From the NCBI RefSeq assembly GCF_001509585.1, contig NZ_LNCI01000001.1, positions 558,001 through 622,000 on the forward strand: a stretch of 64,000 bases of DNA, read 5' to 3'. This stretch comes from Tropicimonas marinistellae. Lineage in GTDB: Bacteria > Pseudomonadota > Alphaproteobacteria > Rhodobacterales > Rhodobacteraceae. Each line of letters begins with the position of its first letter. Within the stretch, counting starts at the first letter, position 1. A program made the translations under genes and the position numbers. This document shows positions 1-7,683 of this stretch, piece by piece. A model generated the notes under the pieces. The model worked only from the letters and a program-made list of their open reading frames with translations, did no database searches and was not told where the DNA came from.

Positions 1-1071
1 ATTCACGACAAAGCGGTAGGTCTTGCCGCGGAACTTGTAGGCGGCGAGCCAGATCGGCAACAGGATATGCTTGAACGTCACGCCGCTGTGGCGGGTGTCG
101 GCCTGCGTGATCTGCTGGTGGTCGCCACCGATATCGCGGCGGATGTCCGTGGCAATCACCGCGTCCATCTTCTGTCGCGCATAGGCGAAGCCCGGCTCGA
201 GGTCGACGGTATAGGCCTCGGCGATATACCCGGCGAGATACTGCGGCCTGAACGGAACCAGCTTCGCCAGGTCCCACGGGTTGAGCTCGTCGACATAGGT
301 GCGCGGCAGGCTGTCGGCTGCGAGCACCAGAACGTCGTCGAAGTCCCGCGCCACACGGCCGCGCACCGAGCGCCAGCGGGTCTTGCGTACCCGCACATTC
401 CGCCGCTCGCCATTCACCACCCGGGTTTCGGTGACGTAGTAATCGTCGCCGCGACGACCGGCGTATTCGGTCCGCGTGCGGGAATCGTAGGTCCAGAAGG
501 GCACGTAGATGCCCTTCATCTTCCGCCCCTTGCGGGCGTACTGCTTGAGCCCGTTGGGCGCGAACCACAGCCGGCCGAGCCATCGCGACATGGCCTTGCG
601 CGCAGTCTCCTCGTCGAGCGCGAATGGCAGGACGGCGGTGGGTTTCAGGTGCCGCTGCGGGCCGGTGTCCGTGACAACGGGGGAGGCGCAGAAGGGGCAT
701 TCCTTCGCCTGTTCGGAGCCCGACATCTCGAAATTCGCGCCGCAGCTGTCGCAATGCGCGGTGCGCGCTGTGACGATCTCGGAGGCGGGGATGTCGAGGC
801 GCAAGGCGCGTTCGTAGTCCAGCTCCTGTAGCGCCTCGTCCCATTCTGCCCGGCCACCAGCGCTCACATGTTCGACATGACCGCAATGGTCGCAGACGAG
901 GTCGCCCCGGTCGGCGGAAAAGCGGAGGTCGGCACCACAGGCGGGGCAGGGGAAGCGGTGTTTTTCCGCCACTTCCACTGCCTCGGGAGGCAGATCCTCG
1001 AAGATCGTGTCGACTGGCGGCGGCGGATCCGCCGACTCCTCGGAGCGCGATATCTTCGGGATACGACTCAT
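1..1071 (-). CDS. Double zinc-ribbon (TFIIB-type) protein, C-terminus beyond window edge
   Basis: Only the first 357 codons are present; the reading frame is still open at base 1. Two zinc ribbons are visible: Cys42/Cys45 with Cys60/Cys63, and Cys107/Cys110 with Cys125/Cys128. After these comes a basic, Tyr-rich region, and the visible part ends in a hydrophobic stretch (LLPIWLAAY), which suggests the missing part is membrane-associated. Relatives are often labelled 'primosomal protein N-prime-like' or 'TFIIB-type zinc finger' in Rhodobacterales, but no helicase motif is visible, so that label should not be taken as a function. It lies downstream, on the same strand, of the SPFH/DUF2927/TelA/XpaC genes and probably belongs to that module. 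Role unknown. Confidence 0.85.
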   Translation of the reverse strand, partial: MSRIPKISRSEESADPPPPVDTIFEDLPPEAVEVAEKHRFPCPACGADLRFSADRGDLVCDHCGHVEHVSAGGRAEWDEALQELDYERALRLDIPASEIVTARTAHCDSCGANFEMSGSEQAKECPFCASPVVTDTGPQRHLKPTAVLPFALDEETARKAMSRWLGRLWFAPNGLKQYARKGRKMKGIYVPFWTYDSRTRTEYAGRRGDDYYVTETRVVNGERRNVRVRKTRWRSVRGRVARDFDDVLVLAADSLPRTYVDELNPWDLAKLVPFRPQYLAGYIAEAYTVDLEPGFAYARQKMDAVIATDIRRDIGGDHQQITQADTRHSGVTFKHILLPIWLAAYKFRGKTYRFVVN

Positions 1072-1408
1072 GCTTTGTCCCCAGCTTCTCCCGCCCCGGA
1101 GGGGCACTCCAATGCCCGGCTCTGTCCGCGATGGGGCGCTCCCGGCGCGGCTGAGGGGCGATGGGTTGTCGGATCTGTCATCGCCCGCCGGGCGCGCTCG
1201 GTCAAGGTTCCGTCGGCGGTGCAACGTCCCGCCCGGTGATCGCTTGCGCGGTCACTCGCAACCGGCAAACCCTTCGACCCTTTTTCCCGGTGACGTGCAT
1301 CGGTGACATGGATCATGGCTGCTGCCCCACGTGTCGAGCTAAACTTACGGCGCCCTGGAACGTCCGGCATCACCCGCCGGCGGAGGGCAAATATAGGGGG
1401 AGGAGACC
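1072..1408. other. 337-bp intergenic region between divergent genes
   Basis: Separates the zinc-ribbon gene (minus) from the SnoaL-like gene (plus), so it should hold promoters for both. The only clear element is the purine-rich ribosome-binding site GGGGGAGGAG just before base 1409. No convincing gene, RNA or repeat was seen. Confidence 0.5.
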
Positions 1409-1897
1409 ATGTTGAGAAACGCGATTCCAGTCCTTCTCTCGGTGCTGGCGCTCGCGGGCAGTGAAATGGCCCCGATGGCCGAAGCGGCCGGAGCAGAGGG
1501 TACATTCGTGGTAGAGACGGCCTATGCGGCAGTGTCCGCAGGCGATGTCGAAACGGCGATCACATATCTGACCGACGACGCGATGTTCTCTGTCGTGCCG
1601 AAATCCAGTCGGATGAGCGCGCCGGCGCTCGTCGGCAAGTCCGAAATCGGTGGTTGGTGGACGGGTACCTACAAGGACAACGGCCGGGTCGAATTTGCCA
1701 ATCTCGTTGAGGACGGCGACCGGGCGACGTTCACCTGCCTGTATTACGGCGACAAACTCGAAAAACTCGGGGTTTCGCCAGCCGAGTTCGATGGCGTTGC
1801 AATCCTGCGCGACGGCAAGATCCGCGTGCTGGTCTGGAGCTACACCGCCGCGTATGAGCCGAAACTGAAAGCCGCGCTCGCAAAGCTCGCCCAATAG
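1409..1897 (+). CDS. Secreted SnoaL-like / NTF2-fold protein
   Basis: 162 residues. Residues 1-27 form a signal peptide ending near AEA|AG. The rest has the size and pattern of a SnoaL/NTF2-like fold: an N-terminal helix (ETAYAAVSAGDVETAITYL), DDAMF, then beta-rich sequence ending with a Trp/Tyr-containing strand. Such folds serve as small-molecule enzymes or binding domains, and no catalytic residue can be assigned here. The start is fixed by GGGGGAGGAG four bases upstream. The gene sits alone on the plus strand between two minus-strand parts of the TelA/SPFH module, so it looks like an insertion into that cluster. Export to the periplasm is inferred. Confidence 0.75.
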   Translation: MLRNAIPVLLSVLALAGSEMAPMAEAAGAEGTFVVETAYAAVSAGDVETAITYLTDDAMFSVVPKSSRMSAPALVGKSEIGGWWTGTYKDNGRVEFANLVEDGDRATFTCLYYGDKLEKLGVSPAEFDGVAILRDGKIRVLVWSYTAAYEPKLKAALAKLAQ

Positions 1898-1958
1898 GCC
1901 GCGGCCCTGAGGCGGCGGCCGCGGGCAACCTCGGGCGCCGCTGCATGATCGCGGGTGA

Positions 1959-3107
1959 TCAGACCCCCGGCGGCGGGGGAGGTGGCAGGATGGTGAAAAG
2001 CTGCGCCAGTTCCTGCACGTCCTCCGCCTTCATCCAGCCGTCCTGCCCCGGGGTCCAGACAAGGCTCTCGCGGGTCAACTCGCCCGCGCTGGCCTTTTGT
2101 CCCATGGCAGCCTTGGAGAATGGGCCGGAGGTCGCGCCGTCCTTGGCGATATGCCAGACATGCTCCACTGGTGGCGGCGGGGGCGGCGGCGCTGGTTGGA
2201 CCGCGGCAGGCGCGGTGCGCGATTGCGGCGCGGCGCCCCAGGGGCCGGGTGCGAAACCGCCCTGCGCCATCTGGCCCGCCATTGCCATCCCCATGCCAGC
2301 CCCGAGCCCGGCCGCCAAGCCGCCGCCCGCCGGGTTGCGCGCGGCCTCCGTCATCGCTTCGGCGGCGGAATACTGGGTGAACTTGCCCAGATCCCCGGCA
2401 AGCCCCATGGAGGTGCGCTTATCGAGGGCGGCTTCAACGGCAGGCGGTAGCGAAATGTTCTCGATGTAGAACTCCGGCATCGTCATGCCGTAATCGGCCA
2501 GCACCGTGCTGACTTTCGCCGCAACCAGTTTGCCCATGTCACCCGTATTGGCAGCCATGTCGAGCACCGGGATGCCGGAGCCCGCCATCACGCGGGAGCT
2601 TTCCTGAACGATGATGTTGCGAATCTGGAAGGTGATTTCGTCGGTGGTGAACTCGCCATCGGTCCCGACGATCTCGGTCATGAAAGTCGCCGGGTCGGTC
2701 ACACGGACCGAATAGGTGCCGAAGGCGCGAATGCGGGTCGGGCCGAACTCGGGATCGCGCAGCATCACCGGATTCTTGGTGCCCCATTTGAGGTCGGTGA
2801 ACCGGGTGGTGTTGACGAAGTAGATCTCCGACTTGAACGGACTCTTGAAGCCATGGTCCCAGTGCTGAAGCGTCGTCATGATCGGCATGTTGTTGGTCTC
2901 CAGCATGTAGAGACCCGGGGTGAAAACATCCGCCAACTGCCCTTCGTGAACGAAGACCGCCGCCTGCCCCTCGCGCACCGTCAGCTTGGCACCGTATTTG
3001 ATCTCGTGCCCCTCGCGTTCGAAGCGCCAGACCAGAGTGTCGCGGGTGTCGTCGGTCCAGTGGATGACGTCGATGAACTGTCCTGATAGAAAATCGAGAA
3101 TGCCCAT
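1959..3107 (-). CDS. SPFH-domain protein with proline tract and C-terminal GYF-like domain
   Basis: 382 residues. An SPFH (band 7/prohibitin-like) domain fills roughly residues 25-260, followed by a Gly/Ala/Met-rich linker, a run of seven prolines near residue 306, and a C-terminal GYF_2-like domain from about 317 to 366 (WHIAKDG...GPFS and LVWTPGQDGW). It ends with another proline run. SPFH proteins oligomerise into membrane-associated scaffolds; GYF domains bind proline-rich peptides, so the protein may bind itself or partners. No transmembrane helix is evident. The start at 3107 has GGGGGAG upstream, and longer in-frame starts lack a site. Last clear gene of the module before the zinc-ribbon protein, 28 bp after the DUF2927 gene. 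Confidence 0.85.
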   Translation of the reverse strand: MGILDFLSGQFIDVIHWTDDTRDTLVWRFEREGHEIKYGAKLTVREGQAAVFVHEGQLADVFTPGLYMLETNNMPIMTTLQHWDHGFKSPFKSEIYFVNTTRFTDLKWGTKNPVMLRDPEFGPTRIRAFGTYSVRVTDPATFMTEIVGTDGEFTTDEITFQIRNIIVQESSRVMAGSGIPVLDMAANTGDMGKLVAAKVSTVLADYGMTMPEFYIENISLPPAVEAALDKRTSMGLAGDLGKFTQYSAAEAMTEAARNPAGGGLAAGLGAGMGMAMAGQMAQGGFAPGPWGAAPQSRTAPAAVQPAPPPPPPPVEHVWHIAKDGATSGPFSKAAMGQKASAGELTRESLVWTPGQDGWMKAEDVQELAQLFTILPPPPPPGV

Positions 3108-3135
3108 GATCGGCTCTCCCCCTGTCTGAATTAGA

Positions 3136-4101
3136 TCAACTTTCGCCGCCCATAAGCTCCGATGCAATCACCTTCACGATCGGCCGGGCGGTATCGGCCG
3201 TCATGCCGACGCGCAAGCGCCGGTCGTAGAGAATGCGGAGCAGCAACTCGTCATGGCGCGTCAGCAGCGCGAATTCCTCGTCGTCATTGAAGATCGACGG
3301 TCTCGCAAGGGGGCTGTCGTTCGGCAGCCCGAGCCCCTGGGCGACCTCTTCATGCAGGCACGACAAACGCAGCAGGTCCGGGTGTTCGCCGCGGATCACA
3401 GCCACCGCGCGGTGGTAGGCAGGATTGTCCGTGCTCGACAACGCGAACGCGAGGCAGAACGTCTCCCGCGGCATGTTTTCGATGGCATTGATCGTTGAGC
3501 GCTCGATGGACGGCACCAGTTGCCGCAGCCATGGGCCGTATTGGCGGCGCTCGTTCTCGTGCAACATCAATACGTGGAAATTGGCATTGGACCCCTGGGT
3601 CATCGTGATGGGGTGGCCAGTGGCACGCGAAAGCTGACGGACATAGGCCTCCAGCGCCAGCCGGTCTCGGGCGCGTTGATCCTCCGGGATCGTTGCGCCA
3701 AACACCAGCTTGATCCGGACCGGCCGCTCCCACCGGCTCAACTGGCTCTCGGTCTGCTCCGCGACGAGTTGGCCGGCACGCGACACGTACTCGTCATAGA
3801 GCGCGATGCGAACGAAATTCGTCACCAGGTTGTGCGCGGCAAAGGGCGTATCCGGGCTGTCTGTCTCGGTGCGCAGCAATCCCCTGGCGAGGAAATCCTG
3901 TTGAACGCGCCGATAATAGCGCTCCAATTCGTAGGATTCCTGAGAGCGGGTCGGAACCTGCGGCGCCGCGAGCCCGGCGGACGGCGCGTCGGGCCGCGCC
4001 GGCGGAACCGGAACGGGGCCGCGGGGCGCCGGTGCCTCGCAGCCCGAAAGGATTGCCAGCACCGCGGCCAGCAATCCCGCCTTTGCCGTCAGTCGCGTCA
4101 C
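3136..4101 (-). CDS. DUF2927-family lipoprotein, possible metalloprotease-like
   Basis: 321 residues from a GTG start, two bases after the telA stop, which implies translational coupling. A lipoprotein signal ends in LSGC with Cys21 as the lipidation site. The C-terminal half matches DUF2927 as I know it in Rhodobacterales, including the segment CLHEEVAQGLGLPND with His250 and Glu251. The HE pair followed by Gly-Leu-Gly resembles a metal site of a zinc peptidase but is not a canonical HExxH, so catalysis is inference only. A Pro/Ala-rich linker (residues 22-50) would hold the domain off the membrane. It lies between TelA and the SPFH protein and is probably their envelope partner. Confidence 0.85.
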   Translation of the reverse strand: MTRLTAKAGLLAAVLAILSGCEAPAPRGPVPVPPARPDAPSAGLAAPQVPTRSQESYELERYYRRVQQDFLARGLLRTETDSPDTPFAAHNLVTNFVRIALYDEYVSRAGQLVAEQTESQLSRWERPVRIKLVFGATIPEDQRARDRLALEAYVRQLSRATGHPITMTQGSNANFHVLMLHENERRQYGPWLRQLVPSIERSTINAIENMPRETFCLAFALSSTDNPAYHRAVAVIRGEHPDLLRLSCLHEEVAQGLGLPNDSPLARPSIFNDDEEFALLTRHDELLLRILYDRRLRVGMTADTARPIVKVIASELMGGES

Positions 4102-4103
4102 AC

Positions 4104-5303
4104 TCAGCCAGCCGGGACCGATGTTGCCGCGGTGTCGCCGAGGCCGGTCTGGCGTGCCTTTGCCGATGCCAGCGTGTCGCGCAATTCATGCTCCATCTTC
4201 ACAAGTTCCTCTTCGGCGGCCGCGCGCCGTGCCTTGCCCTCGTCCGCGATGGCGAGGCTTTCGTTGATCGTGGCGATCAGGTCGGCGTTGGCCTGCTTGA
4301 CGGCCTCGATATCGAAGACACCGCGCTCCATTTCTTCCCGCACGACCTTGTTCGTCTCGCGCAGGTTCTTGGCATTGGCCGTCAGCAGATCGTTGGTCAG
4401 GTCATTCGCTTCGCGCACCGCGCCGGCGGCCTCGGCGGAGCGCTGGATTGTGACCGCCTGTGCAAGCTGCGTCTCCCAGAGCGGCACGGTGTTGACCAGC
4501 GTCGAGTTGATCTTCGTAACCAGCGACTTGTCGTTTTCCTGCACAAGGCGGATCGAGGGCAAGGATTGCATGGTGACCTGGCGGGTGAGCTTCAGATCGT
4601 GCACCCGGCGCTCCAGGTCGTCGCGCGCGGCGCGCATGTCGCGCAGCTCCTGCGCCTTCATTACCTGGTCGCCTTCTGGCGCCGCCTGAACCTCGGCTTC
4701 CTTGGCCGGGATGACGGTGCCGTCCATCTCGGCGAGCTTCGCTTCGCCGGCCGCGATATAGAGCGCCAGCTCGTCATAGAAATTGAGCGTCTTGTCGTAG
4801 AGCAGATCCAGCGACTTGATGTCCTTCAGCAGCGTGTGCTCGTGGCCGAGCAGGTCGTCGGTGATCTTGTCGATCTGCCCCTGCACACCCTCGTAGTTTG
4901 CGACGAACTTCGCAAAGGGCGCGGTGCGGCCCAGGAGCTTCTCCCACCAGGTACGCTCCCGGCGCACGTCCAGTTCGGAGACCGAGAAGCCGCGGATCGT
5001 GGTGACAATGTCGCGCAGGGAATCGCCGGCCGGGCCGACATCCTTGTTCTTCACGTCGGCCAGCATCGCCTGCGAGATTTCCTGCAATTCCGCCTGCGCG
5101 GCGGAGCCGAAGGAAACTATGGAATTCGTATCGCCCATGTCGATCTCGTCCATGCGCTTGCGGATTTCCGCGCCGACGACGGCGTCGGCTTGCTCCAGCG
5201 GCACGATGTCGGCGGCCGGGGCGGGTTCGGGCAATTGCACTTCGACGACTTCCTTGACTGCGGTCACCGCCTCGGCGGCCTTCTGCTGGACTTCCTGCGA
5301 CAT
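4104..5303 (-). CDS. TelA-family toxic anion resistance protein
   Basis: 399 residues, the normal length for TelA/KlaA. It is highly alpha-helical, with an N-terminal VQLPEP segment, the helical body (GRTAPFAKFVANYEGVQGQI) and a C-terminal coiled-coil region. TelA genes were named for plasmid tellurite resistance, but chromosomal copies act in poorly understood envelope stress responses and usually lie next to xpaC, as here (26 bp after it). No terD-type gene is in the window, so a direct tellurite role is not supported. Cytosolic; likely works with the XpaC membrane protein and the SPFH scaffold. Confidence 0.9.
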   Translation of the reverse strand: MSQEVQQKAAEAVTAVKEVVEVQLPEPAPAADIVPLEQADAVVGAEIRKRMDEIDMGDTNSIVSFGSAAQAELQEISQAMLADVKNKDVGPAGDSLRDIVTTIRGFSVSELDVRRERTWWEKLLGRTAPFAKFVANYEGVQGQIDKITDDLLGHEHTLLKDIKSLDLLYDKTLNFYDELALYIAAGEAKLAEMDGTVIPAKEAEVQAAPEGDQVMKAQELRDMRAARDDLERRVHDLKLTRQVTMQSLPSIRLVQENDKSLVTKINSTLVNTVPLWETQLAQAVTIQRSAEAAGAVREANDLTNDLLTANAKNLRETNKVVREEMERGVFDIEAVKQANADLIATINESLAIADEGKARRAAAEEELVKMEHELRDTLASAKARQTGLGDTAATSVPAG

Positions 5304-5328
5304 CTCTATTCCTCCTGAAATCCGGTTT

Positions 5329-6219
5329 TCAATCCATTCTCACGCCTTCGCGCTGCAACCGGTCGCGCAGCACTTCGATCTCGACATCGAGGGCCGAACG
5401 GTCCGAGACCATCAGCGTCTCGGTCTTGGCGCTGAAATTGCGTTCAAGATCGTCCAGCAGGGCGACGTAGTTTTCCCGGGCCTGCGGATCGCGGTTGCGG
5501 GCATAGAGATCGGCGAACTTGATCGTCGCCTCGGCCGCGCCCTTGAGATAGACCACGAGAAACTTGCGTGCCGCGGTAAGATCGCGCGGATCCTCCTCCA
5601 CGGTGCGGCACATGTGCCGTGCGGTGGCCTGGAAGCCCTCGACGCGACGCTCCAGCTTGCGATCTCCGGCCTTGGATATCGCGTCGCCCATTCGTTCGAG
5701 TTGTTCTTCCGCTTCGTCGACGACCCGGGCGACCCGGTCCTGCTGGAAGGTGTCGACACCTTCGATGTTCTTGTCGGCGAGCGGATCGATTCCGAAAGCC
5801 GCAAGGTGCAGTACGACCGCGATTGCGCCGTAGATCAGCGGTTGGGCAAGCCCGCCGGTCTGATGCGAGAAGGCCGCGAGAAACACGCCAAAGCCGGCAA
5901 GCACCGCGGCCACGATCTTGCGCGGCAGGGCAGGGCGGCGGGCGACCTTGCGGGCGTCGTAGGCCGCTTCGGCCTTCACCCCCTCGGACAGCATGAAGAC
6001 GGCCGAGGCAAGCACCGCGGCGGCACCGAGATCGAGCGCCATGCCCGTGGCGTCCTGCCGGAAGGCGGTGAAGAGCAACGGGACCGGCGCGAGGTAGAGC
6101 AGGTTGATGCGCGCCGCCGCCCGCGCGCGCGGGCGCGCCACGGGCCTTGGGGCCGGACCCGGGCCATCGGTCTTGCCATCCGCGTCGGGTGAATACTTGC
6201 CGCCATAGCGCTGTGCCAT
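5329..6219 (-). CDS. XpaC-like (5-bromo-4-chloroindolyl phosphate hydrolysis family) membrane protein
   Basis: 296 residues. After a basic, proline-rich N-terminus come four predicted membrane helices (about 39-54, 60-78, 102-118 and 126-142). A cytosolic alpha-helical domain with coiled-coil character follows, including DPLADKNIEGVDTFQ. This layout and the adjacent telA identify the XpaC family, which was named from a phosphatase-assay phenotype and not from a demonstrated active site; I see no hydrolase motif. The start at 6219 overlaps the stop of the upstream 69-residue gene (TGATG), so the two are probably translated together. First large gene of the module. Confidence 0.85.
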   Translation of the reverse strand: MAQRYGGKYSPDADGKTDGPGPAPRPVARPRARAAARINLLYLAPVPLLFTAFRQDATGMALDLGAAAVLASAVFMLSEGVKAEAAYDARKVARRPALPRKIVAAVLAGFGVFLAAFSHQTGGLAQPLIYGAIAVVLHLAAFGIDPLADKNIEGVDTFQQDRVARVVDEAEEQLERMGDAISKAGDRKLERRVEGFQATARHMCRTVEEDPRDLTAARKFLVVYLKGAAEATIKFADLYARNRDPQARENYVALLDDLERNFSAKTETLMVSDRSALDVEIEVLRDRLQREGVRMD

Positions 6220-6428
6220 CAATCCGCTCCGATCACGCCGAGCGATACACCGAACACAAGAACCCACAGGATAATGAAGGCGATCCTGGGAATCAGGCCG
6301 CTTTTCATGGGCCCTTCGTCGAATGCTTTTCCTGCGGATCCGGCAATGGCCGCTCCAGCGAGTGTAATACCGACCACCAGCGCCGCCATGACCGCGAGCG
6401 CCAGCACGAGAGAAACGAGGATTCGCAT
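6219..6428 (-). CDS. Small two-helix membrane protein leading the XpaC/TelA module
   Basis: 69 residues: one hydrophobic helix at about 3-28 and a second at about 46-67, separated by a short charged loop (GKAFDEGPMKSG). Its stop codon overlaps the xpaC start by one base, which supports it as a real gene and the first cistron of the operon. No family recognised. It could be a membrane partner or anchor for XpaC. Probably both ends face the same side of the membrane. Confidence 0.7.
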   Translation of the reverse strand: MRILVSLVLALAVMAALVVGITLAGAAIAGSAGKAFDEGPMKSGLIPRIAFIILWVLVFGVSLGVIGAD

Positions 6429-6542
6429 GGGGTTGCCCCTTTAGCCGCACCTAACCCCGGTTATACGACAAGGACATGACCCCGACCAGCACCAAGGAAG
6501 GGCGGTTGGACGCGTATCGCCGGGCCGGCCGGTGTCGGCAGG

Positions 6543-6613
6543 CTCCCGCCCGTCGTCGGGGCATCGCAGATGCCCCTCCTCCCGTTGGGCCGGGCCGCGC
6601 GCGATGCGCGCGG
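6543..6613 (+). repeat. Dispersed 53-bp element, copy 1, with two hairpins
   Basis: Core 6543-6595 is 51/53 identical to the reverse complement of 39254-39306. The core contains GGGGCATC-gca-GATGCCCC (6558-6576), a perfect 8-bp hairpin. A second hairpin, CCGCGCGC-gat-GCGCGCGG (6595-6613), starts where the core ends. The other copy also has a hairpin at that edge but with different sequence. Lies in the 289-bp gap between rpmE and the XpaC module. Confidence 0.8.
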
Positions 6614-6663
6614 GGGGGCAGGCGGTTCCGGCGACGCCCAGGGCGAATAGCAAGAGGAACCAA

Positions 6664-6692
6664 CAAAAAACGCCGCCCCTGGGGGGCGGCGT
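6664..6692 (-). terminator. Intrinsic terminator of rplS-rpmE
   Basis: Read on the minus strand, a perfect 10-bp stem (ACGCCGCCCC paired with GGGGCGGCGT, 3-base loop) is followed at once by a run of six T. It lies 26 bp after the rpmE stop. A textbook rho-independent terminator. Confidence 0.9.
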
Positions 6693-6717
6693 CCTGCACT
6701 GTCGTTGATCCTTCGGC

Positions 6718-6939
6718 TCAGAAGCCGAGGCCCTCGTATTTTTTCTTGAACTTCGAAACGCGTCCGCCGGTGTCCATCAGCTTCTGCGAGCCGCCGGTCC
6801 ATGCGGGGTGCGAGGAGGGGTCGATATCGAGCGCCAGCTGCTCGCCTTCCTTGCCCCAGGTCGATTTCATGCGAACCACCGTGCCATCGGTCATCTTGAC
6901 GTCGATGGCGTGGTAGTCGGGATGCAGATCCTTTTTCAT
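6718..6939 (-). CDS. rpmE: 50S ribosomal protein L31
   Basis: 73 residues, starting [10 protein letters not shown] and containing the family signature HPAWTGG near residue 47. The cysteine pair that binds zinc in the enterobacterial RpmE is absent, as is usual for the zinc-free form in many alphaproteobacteria. It starts 11 bp after rplS and ends before a strong intrinsic terminator, so the two form one transcript. Structural protein of the large subunit at the inter-subunit bridge. Confidence 0.95.
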   Translation of the reverse strand: MKKDLHPDYHAIDVKMTDGTVVRMKSTWGKEGEQLALDIDPSSHPAWTGGSQKLMDTGGRVSKFKKKYEGLGF

Positions 6940-6950
6940 CGCGCCGCTCC

Positions 6951-7322
6951 TTACGACTTGGGCTTGTAGGTGGAATCTTCCGCGATCCGGGCCGACTTGC
7001 CGCGGCGCGAGCGCAGGTAGTAGAGCTTCGCCCGGCGGACACGGCCGCGACGGACAACAGTGATGCTCTCGATATTGGTCGAATGCAGCGGGAAGACACG
7101 CTCCACGCCTTCGCCGAAAGAGATCTTCCGCACCGTGAAGGAGCCGGCGATCCCCTCGCCGTTTTTCCGCGCGATGCAGACGCCCTCGTAATTCTGGACC
7201 CGGCTGCGCGAGCCTTCGGTCACCTTGTAGCCGACACGAACGGTGTCGCCGGCCTTGAAGTCGGGAATCTCCTTCCCGAGGGAGGCGATCTGTTCGGCCT
7301 CCAGTTCTGCGATCAGATCCAT
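6951..7322 (-). CDS. rplS: 50S ribosomal protein L19
   Basis: 123 residues with the L19 pattern: [12 protein letters not shown], the beta-rich core with [10 protein letters not shown] and [15 protein letters not shown], and the end [15 protein letters not shown]. It is part of the ribosome near the subunit interface. In many bacteria rplS follows trmD directly; here a convergent gene on the plus strand and 361 bp of non-coding DNA intervene, so rplS-rpmE needs its own promoter. Confidence 0.95.
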   Translation of the reverse strand: MDLIAELEAEQIASLGKEIPDFKAGDTVRVGYKVTEGSRSRVQNYEGVCIARKNGEGIAGSFTVRKISFGEGVERVFPLHSTNIESITVVRRGRVRRAKLYYLRSRRGKSARIAEDSTYKPKS

Positions 7323-7683
7323 CTGATGCGCTCCTCATGCTGCTTGCGGTTGTCCCGCAAAGTGTTTCGCGCCCTCAGAGCTCCTGGTCTTCATCGGGTC
7401 CGCCCGAAAACACTCGGTGCGCCCGCCGGAGGTCAGGTCGTCATTGCCTTGAACGGTTCCGTTCGATTCGCCGGTGAGTCGGGATCGAAGAAGATCCGCC
7501 CAATAGGCCCGGACACAAAGCAAAACCACCCGAGTCGGTTGCCCGCCCGGGATGCGGCTGTCTACGTCGTTCAATCGCCCATTGCAAGCGTCCACGGGCC
7601 TTCGTGCCGATGGCCGGTCCATGACGGGAATCATCGCGCGCCGGCAGGCTTCGCGGTATACTCCCGGACGGGAGGTTAATCCG
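7323..7683. other. 361-bp divergent intergenic region with a hairpin in the rplS leader
   Basis: Holds the promoters of rplS (minus) and the hypothetical gene at 7684 (plus). In the rplS leader, 7344-7360 forms TTGCGG-ttgtc-CCGCAA, a perfect 6-bp stem 22 bp upstream of the rplS start. An outer pair AGTGTTT (7361-7367) / AAACACT (7408-7414) could enclose more structure. No gene recognised inside. Confidence 0.45.
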
